Below are positions 16,611 through 25,073 of a stretch of DNA of 47,698 bases, one piece after another (position 1 is the first letter of the stretch; every line of letters starts with the position of its first letter). Source of the DNA: Chelativorans sp. ZYF759 (GTDB lineage: Bacteria > Pseudomonadota > Alphaproteobacteria > Rhizobiales > Rhizobiaceae); NCBI RefSeq assembly GCF_012911015.1, contig NZ_WVVV01000018.1, positions 34,664 through 82,361 on the forward strand, read 5' to 3'. A model generated the notes under the pieces. It searched no databases, was not told the origin of the DNA, and was given only the letters and a program-made list of their open reading frames with translations. The position numbers were made by a program, and so were the translations under genes.

Positions 16611-17486
16611 TTAGCCTTCGCCGACCGGCCGCTCCCCGCCAAACAGCGCGGCATGGGCCGTTACCAGCGCCACCATCCGGTCGATGACGGTCCGCACGTC
16701 GGGGCGGTGGCGGTCGTCATTGTGCATGACCAGCCACTGCCATTCACGCAGCTCGGCGATCTCCGCGCCGGCGCGTTCCAGATCCGCATCGCGGTCGCCT
16801 GCAAAACACGGCAGCACGCCCTTGCCGACGCCGGCGCGGATCAGGTCATGAAGGGTGCGCGGCGTGTTTGCCCAGGCGGCCATGACGACGTCGCTTCTCC
16901 CGGAGAGCCAGCGGGCCGAGCGGGTGGTGGCGTCTTCGGGCGAAATGGCCACCCATTCATCGCGCCGGGCAGGAACCAGGCTGCGGGCGCGGAAAGGCGC
17001 ATGGGCGACCTCCACCGTGCGCCGTGCCGCAAGGTTCGGACTGTCGGGCTGGGCGTTGCGCACGCCGATCTCGACCTCGCGATGGGCGATGTCGAGCCGC
17101 GCTTCGGTGGTCTTGAAAGCGATGCGGAACGGGTCGTCGGGCCGCCAGAGCCGGGCGAAATTGGCGGCCAGGAAATTGGCTGTCCAGGTGCCGGCCGAAA
17201 TCCGAACCACCGATCGCTGGCCCTCGGCTTCGAGCCAGTCGGCAATGGTGCGCGCCCCGAGTTCCATGGCCTGGGCGCGGGCCAGCAGGTTGCGCCCGTC
17301 ATCGGTCAGTTCGTAGCCCGTCTGCCGGCGCATGAACAATGGTCGGCCGATTGCCCGTTCGAGAGCCAGCATGCGGCGTCCCACCGTCGCCGCACTCGAT
17401 GCCTGCTCCCGGGCCGCGCCGGTCAGGCCTCCATGCCGTGCCACGGCCAGGAAAAGGCGCAAATCATCCCAGTCGACGTTTTTCAT
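16611..17486 (-). CDS. LysR-family transcriptional regulator
   Basis: A 291-residue LysR-type protein: winged helix-turn-helix at about residues 3-62 (LRLFLAVARHGGLTGAAREQ...LERAIGRPLFMRRQTGYELTDDG), then a periplasmic-binding-fold effector domain. I chose the ATG at 17486 because it gives the standard LysR N-terminus; the frame is open upstream to 17582, but that stretch shows no domain. The HTH uses the SSAATVGRRM variant. It is divergent from a short 68-codon reading frame with its own ribosome site. The nearest metabolic gene, a quinone oxidoreductase, is on the same strand upstream. Target and effector are unknown. Confidence 0.88.
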   Translation of the reverse strand: MKNVDWDDLRLFLAVARHGGLTGAAREQASSAATVGRRMLALERAIGRPLFMRRQTGYELTDDGRNLLARAQAMELGARTIADWLEAEGQRSVVRISAGTWTANFLAANFARLWRPDDPFRIAFKTTEARLDIAHREVEIGVRNAQPDSPNLAARRTVEVAHAPFRARSLVPARRDEWVAISPEDATTRSARWLSGRSDVVMAAWANTPRTLHDLIRAGVGKGVLPCFAGDRDADLERAGAEIAELREWQWLVMHNDDRHRPDVRTVIDRMVALVTAHAALFGGERPVGEG

Positions 17487-17571
17487 TTCTGAAACATGAA
17501 ACGCATTCAGGGCGGTTTCAAGCCCGGATTGAACCCTCCTAAGATGCAGTATCGCAAAAAGGAGATGGCCG

Positions 17572-17778
17572 ATGGATTTCATGCTGGGCTGGACGATGGT
17601 CCATTATCACAATGTGCGGGCGGGACGGAGGGCCAAGCCCCTGCGGCCAGCGCAGATGTCACTCGGCAGGCTCGAAACGATGCGCCGCCGGCTCCGGCGG
17701 GCGTGGCGCCCCCCTGCCTGGAGCCAAGAAGCGACCGGGCAGGAGCTCAGCTCAGGTCGAGCACCACATTGCCGATGA
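17572..17778 (+). CDS. Possible small protein divergent from the LysR gene
   Basis: A 68-codon frame whose ATG at 17572 has AAGGAG seven bases upstream and which sits where a LysR target gene would start, 85 bases from the divergent regulator. The N-terminal dozen residues are hydrophobic (MDFMLGWTMVHYH), the rest is very rich in Arg and Pro. It overlaps the 3' end of the leftward oxidoreductase gene by 32 bases. It could be a real small protein, the remnant of a larger LysR target cut short, or chance. No homology recognised. Confidence 0.3.
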   Translation: MDFMLGWTMVHYHNVRAGRRAKPLRPAQMSLGRLETMRRRLRRAWRPPAWSQEATGQELSSGRAPHCR

Positions 17779-18724
17779 TGTCGCCCTTCTCCACCGCCTC
17801 GTGCGCGGCGGCGATGTCGTCGAGCGGGAAACTTGCGCCGACGGCGTGAACGAGCGCGTCCTGCTCCAGCAGGCGAGTGAGCTCGGCCAGCGCCGCCTGA
17901 CGTTGTGCCGGCGTCAGTTCGTAGACGAGGAAAAGCTGCAGGGTCAGACTGCCCCACAGCATCGCGGCAAAGGAGACGGGGATGTCGGCCGGCACATTGG
18001 AGCCGTAGCACACGATCTTGCCATGCGGCGCCAGCACGCCCTGGGGCAGAAGCGCCGCGGTGGACGACAGATCCATGTCGATGATGCCGTCGACCCCCTT
18101 GCCGCCCGTCAGTTCCCTGGCCCGTTCGGCGACGTTGTCGCCCCTGTAGTCGATGATCTCGGACGCCCCCGCCGCACGGGCATGCGCGCTGCGTCGTGGC
18201 GATGCGGTGGCGATGACGCGCGCGCCGCGCCGGGCGGCGATCTGGCAGATATAGTGCCCGACAGAGGCCGCACCGCCGGTGACAAGCAGCGTCTTGCCGG
18301 AGACGTCGCCCTGGTGTGCGACCGCCTGAAGGGCAGTCAGAGCCGGGATGCCGAGACAGGCGCCGGCATCGAATGCCACATTGTCGGGAAGCCGCACGGC
18401 CTGCTCCTGGGGGAGCGCGATATATTCGGCGGCCGTGCCGAAGGGGCGTTTCCATTGCCCGTTCCAGATCCACACACGCTCGCCGATGCGCGAACGATCG
18501 ACGCCTTCGCCGACAGCTTCGACGACGCCCGCGCCGTCGGAATGGGGGACGATGCGCGGCGCGATCAGGGGCCGGCCCGCGCGGCTCTTCACGTCGGAAG
18601 GATTGACCCCGCTCACCGCCAGCCGGACCAGGACCTCGCCCGCGCCAGGTGCCGGGGTGCCCATCTCGCCCACGACGAGAACCTCGCGCGCAGATCCGTT
18701 CTTCTCGTACCAGCCAGCCTTCAT
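17747..18724 (-). CDS. NADPH:quinone oxidoreductase-like MDR-family enzyme
   Basis: A 325-residue medium-chain dehydrogenase/reductase without zinc ligands, of the zeta-crystallin/QOR group. The N-terminal GroES-like domain contains SGVNPSDVKSRAG and VPHSDGAGVVEAVGEGV; the Rossmann domain carries the nucleotide-binding TLLVTGGAASVGHYICQIA near residue 145. These enzymes reduce quinones or enones with NADPH in the cytosol. The ATG at 18724 has GGGAG nine bases upstream; a TTG at 18745 in frame is less likely. It is divergent from acyP and upstream of the LysR gene on the same strand, though 260 bases apart. Confidence 0.88.
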   Translation of the reverse strand: MKAGWYEKNGSAREVLVVGEMGTPAPGAGEVLVRLAVSGVNPSDVKSRAGRPLIAPRIVPHSDGAGVVEAVGEGVDRSRIGERVWIWNGQWKRPFGTAAEYIALPQEQAVRLPDNVAFDAGACLGIPALTALQAVAHQGDVSGKTLLVTGGAASVGHYICQIAARRGARVIATASPRRSAHARAAGASEIIDYRGDNVAERARELTGGKGVDGIIDMDLSSTAALLPQGVLAPHGKIVCYGSNVPADIPVSFAAMLWGSLTLQLFLVYELTPAQRQAALAELTRLLEQDALVHAVGASFPLDDIAAAHEAVEKGDIIGNVVLDLS

Positions 18725-18849
18725 GGGTAAAAACTCCCGCGCCAAAACCTATCTTCACCTAACGTCGCCCCGGCCTGCGGTCCAGTCGAACGAAACGCGG
18801 TCATCCGCGTTACTACGCAGCGCGGCGGTGACGATCAGGAGCAGAGCCA

Positions 18850-19134
18850 ATGTCTACCAACGAACGGACCATCGAAGCCATCGTTACCGGCCAGGTGCAG
18901 GGCGTGCATTTTCGCAGGTGGGCCAGCGAACAGGCGCACAGCCTCGGCCTCTCCGGGTGGGTGAAGAATGAAAAAAACGGGTCCGTGCGCGCTCACTTTT
19001 CCGGTGCGGCCGAGGCCGTGGGTATGATGATCGAACGCCTGCGCCGCGGCCCGCCCGCCTCGACGGTCGATGATCTGGAGATCGAGGAGAGCGAACCGGA
19101 CTCTGACAATGACGGTTTTCGTATCCTCGAGTAG
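18850..19134 (+). CDS. acyP: Acylphosphatase
   Basis: A 94-residue acylphosphatase, which hydrolyses acyl phosphates such as acetyl phosphate or carbamoyl phosphate in the cytosol. Both catalytic residues are in their motifs: Arg22 in GQVQGVHFRRW and Asn40 in GWVKNEKNGSV. Length is normal (about 90). AGGAG lies nine bases before the ATG. The last 15 residues are strongly acidic (EIEESEPDSDNDGF). Single gene, ended by the hairpin at 19152-19181. Confidence 0.93.
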   Translation: MSTNERTIEAIVTGQVQGVHFRRWASEQAHSLGLSGWVKNEKNGSVRAHFSGAAEAVGMMIERLRRGPPASTVDDLEIEESEPDSDNDGFRILE

Positions 19135-19151
19135 AGCGCGCTGAGCCAAGC

Positions 19152-19181
19152 GGGCGACGCATCTGGCACAGCGCGTCGCCC
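19152..19181 (+). terminator. Hairpin after acyP
   Basis: GGGCGACGC (19152-19160) pairs with GCGTCGCCC (19173-19181) over a 12-base loop, and the flanking GCCAAGC and GGCTTTGGC extend the stem imperfectly. It begins 17 bases after the acyP stop. No T-tract, so intrinsic strength is uncertain. Confidence 0.5.
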
Positions 19182-19230
19182 CCGGCTTTGGCATAACGAA
19201 CGTCAAGGCCCTCCTGCTTGCGCCGTACCC

Positions 19231-20187
19231 ATGTCACAAAGTCTTCGTGCCCCGCCGCCCATCCTGCCAGTCCTGCCGGGCCCAGCCCTCCGCGAGGAGC
19301 GGCTCGGCATGCTGCTGGTTTTCGTGGCGGCGGTGGCCTGGAGCCTTGGCGGAACGATCGCCCGCTTCATCTCGATTTCCGATCCGTGGACGGTGATCTT
19401 CTGGCGCTCGATCTGGGCAGCTCTCTTCCTCATCGGCTTCATGCTGTGGCGCGACGGGCTGCGCGGCATGGTCGCCATGTTCCGCGCCATGGGGATGGCT
19501 GGCGTGGCCGTCGGCCTGTGCTTCGCGCTCGCTTCCACCACCTTCATCCTGGCACTTGGCCACACGACGGTCGCCAACATTCTCCTGATCTATGCCGCCG
19601 CGCCGCTCTTCGCCGCGCTGTTTGCCCGGCTGCTTTTTGGTGAACGCGTCTCGGCCTCGACCTGGGCCGCCATCGCCGCCGTCTTCTTCGGCATCGGCGT
19701 CATGATGTCGGAATCGCTCGATCCGGACGTCTCGCCGGTCGGCGGTCTCCTGGCCCTGGTCGGGCCGATCTGCTTCGCGCTCGCCGCCGTGCTGACACGA
19801 CGGCACGCCCATGTGCGCATGACGCCCGCCACCATGCTGGGCACGCTGTTTGCGGGCACATTCGCCGCGACCCAGGCAAGCGGCTTCCTGGTCGGCCAGA
19901 CCGACATGGCGCTGCTGTTTGCCTTCGGCGCCATCAATCTCGGCCTGGGCCTTGCCTGTTTCGCCACCGGCGCGCGCCTGATCCCGGCCGCGCTCGCGGC
20001 GCTGCTGGCCACCTTCGAGACCCTTCTCGGACCGGTCTGGGTCTGGCTGATCCATGCCGAGATCCCGTCGGTGCGCACCATCATCGGCGGCTCGATCGTG
20101 TTCGCGGCCCTGATCCTGCACATCCTGCTGGAATTCCGACGTCACCGGCGCCGCATGCGACCCGGAGAGCTGCCGGTCCCCCATTGA
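19231..20187 (+). CDS. EamA/DMT-family membrane transporter
   Basis: A 318-residue protein with about ten transmembrane helices in two repeated EamA halves (about 28-160 and 170-300). The first half starts AWSLGGTIARFISISDPWTVIFWRS and contains TTFILALGHTTVANILLIYAAAPLF. The second contains LGLACFATGARLIPAALAALLATFETLLGPVWVWL, the best-conserved EamA stretch. These drug/metabolite transporters usually export amino acids or other small metabolites. It is 96 bases after acyP on the same strand and 57 bases before the third GS-like gene. Substrate unknown. Confidence 0.88.
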   Translation: MSQSLRAPPPILPVLPGPALREERLGMLLVFVAAVAWSLGGTIARFISISDPWTVIFWRSIWAALFLIGFMLWRDGLRGMVAMFRAMGMAGVAVGLCFALASTTFILALGHTTVANILLIYAAAPLFAALFARLLFGERVSASTWAAIAAVFFGIGVMMSESLDPDVSPVGGLLALVGPICFALAAVLTRRHAHVRMTPATMLGTLFAGTFAATQASGFLVGQTDMALLFAFGAINLGLGLACFATGARLIPAALAALLATFETLLGPVWVWLIHAEIPSVRTIIGGSIVFAALILHILLEFRRHRRRMRPGELPVPH

Positions 20188-20244
20188 CTCGGTGAGGAGG
20201 CGCGGGGCAGGCTGGCGCATCTTCAATCAAATGACAGGCGTATC

Positions 20245-21702
20245 TTGCGAAACAGGCCGTCCGGTATCGTCAAAGCCGGCAAGATTCCTTCCGCCCCACG
20301 GCGCCCCCTTCCCGTGGCTCCCGTTCCGACACTGCCCAGCTCCGGCGAATACGTGACCCCCGATCACGAACGCGAATACCGCGCCTTCGTCGAAAAACAC
20401 CCCGATCTGGAGGCCGTCGAGTTCCTGATGGTGGACCCGAACGGCGTCATGCGCGGCAAATGGGCGCCGGCCGATGCGCTCAAGAAGGCCTTCCAGGAAG
20501 GCGTGAACTTTCCCATGTCGCTGCACGGGCTGGATGTCTGGGGCCGCGAGGTGGCCGAGACCGGCCTGCACATCGAATCGGGCGACAAGGACGGCTATTG
20601 CCGTGCCACGCGCGGCTCGCTCTCGATCGTGCCCTGGGCCAAGCGCAAGACGGCCCAGGTTCTCCTGCAGACCTTCACGCCGGAGGGCGATCCCTTCCTC
20701 GCCGATCCGCGCCAGGTGCTGAAGAAGAAGGTGGCCGAGGTCAATGCGCGCGGGCTTTTTCCCGTCGTCGCCTTCGAACTGGAATTCTACCTCCTGGAGC
20801 CCGGCACCGACTGGGATGACGGCATGCCCGCCCCGGTCGGCGCCATGAAGGGACCCGACCGGCTGCGCATGTACGGGCTCGACGATCTGGCCGAACATGC
20901 CGCCCTGTTCGACATGATCCGTGACGCCGCCGACGAGCAGGACCTGCCGATCGACACCATCATCAAGGAAGCCGCGCCCGGCCAGTTCGAGGTCAATCTC
21001 AAGCACCGCGCCGATCCGCTGCGCGCCGCCGACGACGTCATCATGCTCAAGCGCCTGGTCATCGGCTGTGCCCGCGCACACGGTCTGACGGCCACCTTCA
21101 TGGCCAAGCCCTTCCTCGAATATGCCGGCAACGGCATGCATGTGCATGCCTCCGTGCTGGACGACAATGGCGACAACATCTTCGCGGGCGAGGGTGGGCG
21201 CAAGAAGCTGGAGACGGCGGTGGCCGGCCTGCTGAAGGCGATGCCCGTCTCGCTGCTCCTGTTCATCAACACCTGGAACGGGTTCAGGCGCATCACGCCG
21301 GGCTCCTACGCGCCCACGCGCGCGGTCTGGGCGGAGAACAACCGTTCGGTGGCGTTGCGCATTCCGGTCTCCAGCGACCAGAACCGCCGCGTCGAGCATC
21401 GCATCGCGGGCGCCGACGCCAACCCCTATCTCGTGCTGGCGGCCGTCATCCAGGGCATGGTCGAAGGCATCGACGCGGGCGATCCGCCACCACCGGCCGT
21501 CGAAGGCAATGCCTATGACGACACGGACGGGCTGGAACTGCCCGACGACATGGACGACGCGCTGCAACTGATGGAAAAGAGCGGCTTCGCCGACCGGGCG
21601 CTGGGGCCGCTCCTTTCCAAGGTCTATCGCGATCTGAAGCGCGCGGAGATCATGGCCTTCTGGAGCGAGATCACCCCGCTCGAGCGCACGACCTATCTCT
21701 GA
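20245..21702 (+). CDS. Glutamine synthetase-like ligase (third in window)
   Basis: A 485-residue GS-superfamily ligase. Motifs: N-domain VEFLMVDPNGVMRGKWAP (about 58-75), metal ligands FELEFYLL (E178, E180), EAAPGQFEVNL, GNGMHVHASVLDD, the NNRSVALRIPVSS stretch and RRVEHRIAGADANPYLVLAA. All key residues are kept. It lacks the adenylylation region of true GlnA and is likely a gamma-glutamyl-amine or similar ligase. The start is unsure: the TTG at 20245 has a GACAGG six bases upstream, while an in-frame GTG at 20314 would give a 462-residue protein starting just before the conserved part. It is convergent with the hydratase gene, 7 bases away. Confidence 0.87.
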   Translation: MRNRPSGIVKAGKIPSAPRRPLPVAPVPTLPSSGEYVTPDHEREYRAFVEKHPDLEAVEFLMVDPNGVMRGKWAPADALKKAFQEGVNFPMSLHGLDVWGREVAETGLHIESGDKDGYCRATRGSLSIVPWAKRKTAQVLLQTFTPEGDPFLADPRQVLKKKVAEVNARGLFPVVAFELEFYLLEPGTDWDDGMPAPVGAMKGPDRLRMYGLDDLAEHAALFDMIRDAADEQDLPIDTIIKEAAPGQFEVNLKHRADPLRAADDVIMLKRLVIGCARAHGLTATFMAKPFLEYAGNGMHVHASVLDDNGDNIFAGEGGRKKLETAVAGLLKAMPVSLLLFINTWNGFRRITPGSYAPTRAVWAENNRSVALRIPVSSDQNRRVEHRIAGADANPYLVLAAVIQGMVEGIDAGDPPPPAVEGNAYDDTDGLELPDDMDDALQLMEKSGFADRALGPLLSKVYRDLKRAEIMAFWSEITPLERTTYL

Positions 21703-21709
21703 GCCGCAA

Positions 21710-22492
21710 TCAGCGCAGGGTCAGCGACACCTCGCCCAGTCCCGACATCGAGGCCTCGATGCGAGCAGGACCTGCAACCGGTCGGATCGGCGCATGCGTG
21801 CCGCACAATACGCACTGGCCGGCTTCGAGCGACAGGCCGCGGGAGACGAGGTGGTTGGCAAGCCAGGTCACGGCTTCCAGCGGATCCTGGGGCGCGGCGC
21901 CGGTCACGTCCAGCTCCGGCTGGCCATCGATGGTCACCACGGTCCGCACCTCGGCGGGTTTCAGTTCCGACGGGGCGATACCAGGACCACCGATCACGAT
22001 GCCCGCATTGGAGATGTTCTGCGCGACGGCCTCGATGATGCCGATCTTCGGCATTTCGGCGCCGCGCAATTCGAGAATCTCGAAGCCGGGCACGAACCGC
22101 GCGATGGCCGCCGCGACGTCTTCCTTGCTGTAGGGTGCGCCTGAGGCCGGCAGGTCGGCGCCCATGATCGCGGTGATCTCCGGCTCATAGGCGAACTGCC
22201 GGAAGGAGCCCGCCTGCAACTCGCCCGGCGAGGCGAGAACCTGGTCGCCGAAGACAGGGCCGGAGGCCGGTTCGGTCAGCGAGAAATGCTGCATCGCGCC
22301 CTTGGAATTTGCCGCCAGCTTGTAGCCCGCGACCGCCTTTCGCGACCCGTCGGCCACGAGTTTCTCGGCCACCTTGTCCTGCACGGCATAGGCCTCGGCC
22401 AGATTTCCCGCGCCCGAATGCGGCTCGAATTCGGCGGCCTCGACGATGTCGCGCACGATCGCCTCGACGGCCTGCTGGTTGACTGCATTCAT
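21710..22492 (-). CDS. 2-keto-4-pentenoate hydratase / MhpD-like (fumarylacetoacetase-fold) enzyme
   Basis: A 260-residue member of the hydratase/decarboxylase branch of the fumarylacetoacetate hydrolase superfamily. Typical segments: NLAEAYAVQDKVAEKLV (about 30-46), VAGYKLAANSKGAMQHF, the metal-site region FAYEPEITAIMGADLP and FVPGFEILELRG, and LSLEAGQCVLCGTHAPIRPV near the C-terminus. MhpD-type enzymes add water to 2-oxo-pent-4-enoates; relatives act on other 2-oxo acids. Its ATG overlaps the stop of the isomerase gene (ATGA), so the two are translationally coupled. Acting with a sugar-acid isomerase, it may process a 2-oxo-deoxy acid rather than an aromatic ring product (inference). Confidence 0.85.
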   Translation of the reverse strand: MNAVNQQAVEAIVRDIVEAAEFEPHSGAGNLAEAYAVQDKVAEKLVADGSRKAVAGYKLAANSKGAMQHFSLTEPASGPVFGDQVLASPGELQAGSFRQFAYEPEITAIMGADLPASGAPYSKEDVAAAIARFVPGFEILELRGAEMPKIGIIEAVAQNISNAGIVIGGPGIAPSELKPAEVRTVVTIDGQPELDVTGAAPQDPLEAVTWLANHLVSRGLSLEAGQCVLCGTHAPIRPVAGPARIEASMSGLGEVSLTLR

Positions 22493-23268
22493 TCCATCAT
22501 CTCCCTGAAATCCTTCATCCAGCCGAGCCCGGCCAATGTCTCTCCCTTCGGCCGGTATTCGGCCGAAACCGCGCCGTGATAGCCGGTTTCCTTCAGGGCC
22601 GCCATGGCCGCGGCGAAGTCGATCGTCCCGGTACCGGGTTCATGGCGCCCGGGCGTGTCGGCGAACTGGACATGGCCGATGCACGGCCCCGCGCGCCGAA
22701 TGGCCGCGACGAGATCGGGCTCGGTGATCGCCATGTGGTAGAAATCGAACTGCAGGAAGAGGTTCGGGTGGGCAGCGCGTTCCAGCGCCTCCAGTGCCTC
22801 GTCGAGGCTGGTCAGGAAGAAGCCCGGCACGTCGACCGGATTGACCGGCTCGACCATCACCTTGACGTCGATCGCGCCGAACAGGTCGCCCGCGCGGCGC
22901 AGATTGTCGGTGAGGCAGGCCAGGCAGGTTTCGCGATCGGCACCGGCTTGTGGCCGGCCGGAAAGGATGTTGGTCTTCGCGACGCGCAGTGTCCTGGCCT
23001 GTGCCGCGCATGTCTCCATGGCGGCGCGGAAATCATCCTGTCGCCCGGGCAGGGCAGCCATGCCCACCTCGTCGCCGACGCCGCGCGGGACGTTGATCAG
23101 CGTCACCGGCAGGTCCAGTTCCGCGCTGGCGCGGGCAAGCGCAGGCACCGTCGCGTCTTCGGGAAACTGGATCTCGACCGAGGCGAAGCCGGCCTCGCCG
23201 GCAAGGGCCAGACGCTCGACCATCGGCACTTCGAAAAACATCATGGACAGATTGGCGCTGAGGTGCAT
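22489..23268 (-). CDS. Hydroxypyruvate isomerase-family TIM-barrel protein (OtnI/Hyi-like)
   Basis: A 259-residue xylose-isomerase-like TIM barrel. It starts MHLSANLSMMFFEVPMVERL as Hyi and OtnI proteins do, and has the metal-site segments VMVEPVNPVDVPGFFL, FLQFDFYHMAI, IGHVQFADTPGRHEPGTGTIDF and AVSAEYRP. Hyi interconverts hydroxypyruvate and tartronate semialdehyde; OtnI isomerises 2-oxo-tetronate. The ATG at 23268 has a GGAG-rich ribosome site; the frame is open to 23328 without support. It forms a two-gene unit with the hydratase, divergent from the IlvD-like/GarR-like/TRAP operon 89 bases away, which fits a shared acid-sugar pathway. Confidence 0.88.
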   Translation of the reverse strand: MHLSANLSMMFFEVPMVERLALAGEAGFASVEIQFPEDATVPALARASAELDLPVTLINVPRGVGDEVGMAALPGRQDDFRAAMETCAAQARTLRVAKTNILSGRPQAGADRETCLACLTDNLRRAGDLFGAIDVKVMVEPVNPVDVPGFFLTSLDEALEALERAAHPNLFLQFDFYHMAITEPDLVAAIRRAGPCIGHVQFADTPGRHEPGTGTIDFAAAMAALKETGYHGAVSAEYRPKGETLAGLGWMKDFREMME

Positions 23269-23288
23269 TTCTCCGGCTCCTGTGTCTG

Positions 23289-23309
23289 GGCCGTTGACAG
23301 GGCCGTTGA
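23289..23309. promoter_or_regulatory. Tandem GGCCGTTGA repeats in the divergent sugar-acid promoter region
   Basis: GGCCGTTGA occurs at 23289-23297 and 23301-23309, a direct repeat with a 12-base period. The first copy overlaps a TTGACA hexamer (23294-23299), a possible -35 for the rightward operon. Just downstream is GAAACAAATTTC (23315-23326), a GAAA-N4-TTTC inverted repeat. One or both may be the operator of an unlinked regulator, since no regulator gene is adjacent. Confidence 0.4.
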
Positions 23310-23357
23310 TATACGAAACAAATTTCAAGCTTAAAAGATACTGGGGGAAAACAGTTC

Positions 23358-25073
23358 ATGGGTGGAAGTGGCAAGGCGAAACTGAGGTCGAGCATCACCA
23401 AGGAGGGGCTGGACCGGACGCCGCACCGCGCCTTCATGCGGGCCATGGGACTGGACGACGAGGCGATCGCCAAGCCGATGGTCGGCGTCGTCAGCCAGAA
23501 GGGCGAAACCACCCCCTGCAACATGACCCACATCTCCCAGGTCGAGGATGCCAAGCAGGGCGTGCACGCCGCCGGCGGCACCCCGCGCGAGTTCACCACC
23601 ATATCCGTCTCCGACGGCGTCGGCATGAACCACGAGGGCATGAAGTTCTCGCTGGTCTCGCGCGAGCTGATCGCCGACAGCATCGAGGCGGTGGTCCACG
23701 GCCATGCCTATGACGGCCTGATCGGCTTCGGCGGCTGCGACAAGACCTTGCCCGGCGTGATGATGGGCATGGTGCGCGTCAACGTGCCTTCGGTCTTCGT
23801 CTATGGCGGCTCGGCGCTGCCCGGCCGTTTCCGCGGCAGGGACGTCTCCGTGCTCGACGCCTATGAGGGCATCGGCGCGGTACAGACCGGCGCCATGGAA
23901 GAGACCGAGCTGCGCATGCTGGAAATGGCCTGCAAGCCCACCATCGGCGCCTGTGCCGGCCAGTTCACCGCCAACACGATGGCGATGGTCTCTGAAGCGC
24001 TGGGGCTCACGGTGCCCAATTGCAGCATGGTTCCGGGCGTCTATTCCGAGCGCAAGGCGATCTGCCGCCGCGCCGGCCGCATCGTCATGGACATTATCGA
24101 GAATGACGGTCCGCGCCCGCGCGACATCGTCACCCGAAAGGCGCTGGAGAATGCCTGCGCCATCGTCGCGGCCACCGGCGGTTCGACGAATGCCGCGCTC
24201 CATATCCCGGCCATCGCGCATGAGGCGGGCATCCGCTTCACCATGGAAGATGTCGCCGAAGTGCTGCAGCGCACGCCCTTCATCGGCAATCTGCGCCCCG
24301 GCGGCCAGTATCACGCCAAGGATGTCTACGAGATCGGCGGCACCCACGTCTTCATCAAGGAACTGATCGCGGGTGGCTTCATGCATGGCGACACGCTGAC
24401 GGTCACCGGCCGGACGCTCGCCGAGGAAGTGGCGGATGCGCCCGCTCCCGATGGCGAGGTCGTGCGCCCGGTCTCCAACGCCATCATGGCGACCGGCGGC
24501 GTGGTGGTGCTGAAGGGCAATCTGTGCCCGGATGGCTCGCTGCTCAAGGTCGCCGGCATGAAACAGCTGACCTTCACCGGCAAGGCGCGTGTCTTCGAGA
24601 GCGAGGACGAGGCGGTCAAGGCGGTCAACGCCCGCGCCTATGAGGAGGGCGATGTCCTCATCGTGCGCAACGAGGGGCCGCGCGGCGGTCCCGGCATGCG
24701 CGAGATGCTGGGACTCACCGCGCTGATCTACGGCCACCAGATGGGCGAGAAGGTCGCGCTTCTGACCGACGGCCGCTTCTCCGGCGCCACGCGGGGCATG
24801 TGCATCGGCTACGCCTCGCCCGAAGCCGCGATCGGCGGCCCGCTGGCGCTGGTGAAGGACGGCGACACGATCCATATCGATGCCAACCTCGCCACCATCA
24901 CGCTCGACGTTCCCGAAGCGGAACTGGATGCCCGTCGCAAGGCATGGAAGGCGCCCGAAACGCTGCACAAGGCGGGCCTGCTGGCCAAATATGCCGCCAC
25001 GGTCGGCCAGGCGCATGAGGGTGCGGTCACCCATGCCGGCAACGCGCAATGGCCGGAAGGACGGCGCACGTGA
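23358..25073 (+). CDS. ilvD: IlvD/Edd-family dehydratase (dihydroxy-acid dehydratase-like)
   Basis: A 571-residue iron-sulphur dehydratase. The three cluster-binding cysteines expected for the family are present: C54 in ETTPCNMTH, C127 in GGCDKTLPG and C199 in GACAGQFTANTM. TDGRFSGATRGM marks the C-terminal domain. IlvD dehydrates 2,3-dihydroxy acids in branched-chain amino acid synthesis; close relatives (arabonate, xylonate and similar dehydratases) act on aldonic acids. Being in an operon with a GarR-like reductase and a TRAP transporter, and divergent from an OtnI-like isomerase, it is more likely catabolic than the housekeeping IlvD. The symbol reflects the family only. It ends GTGA, overlapping the next start. 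Confidence 0.85.
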   Translation: MGGSGKAKLRSSITKEGLDRTPHRAFMRAMGLDDEAIAKPMVGVVSQKGETTPCNMTHISQVEDAKQGVHAAGGTPREFTTISVSDGVGMNHEGMKFSLVSRELIADSIEAVVHGHAYDGLIGFGGCDKTLPGVMMGMVRVNVPSVFVYGGSALPGRFRGRDVSVLDAYEGIGAVQTGAMEETELRMLEMACKPTIGACAGQFTANTMAMVSEALGLTVPNCSMVPGVYSERKAICRRAGRIVMDIIENDGPRPRDIVTRKALENACAIVAATGGSTNAALHIPAIAHEAGIRFTMEDVAEVLQRTPFIGNLRPGGQYHAKDVYEIGGTHVFIKELIAGGFMHGDTLTVTGRTLAEEVADAPAPDGEVVRPVSNAIMATGGVVVLKGNLCPDGSLLKVAGMKQLTFTGKARVFESEDEAVKAVNARAYEEGDVLIVRNEGPRGGPGMREMLGLTALIYGHQMGEKVALLTDGRFSGATRGMCIGYASPEAAIGGPLALVKDGDTIHIDANLATITLDVPEAELDARRKAWKAPETLHKAGLLAKYAATVGQAHEGAVTHAGNAQWPEGRRT

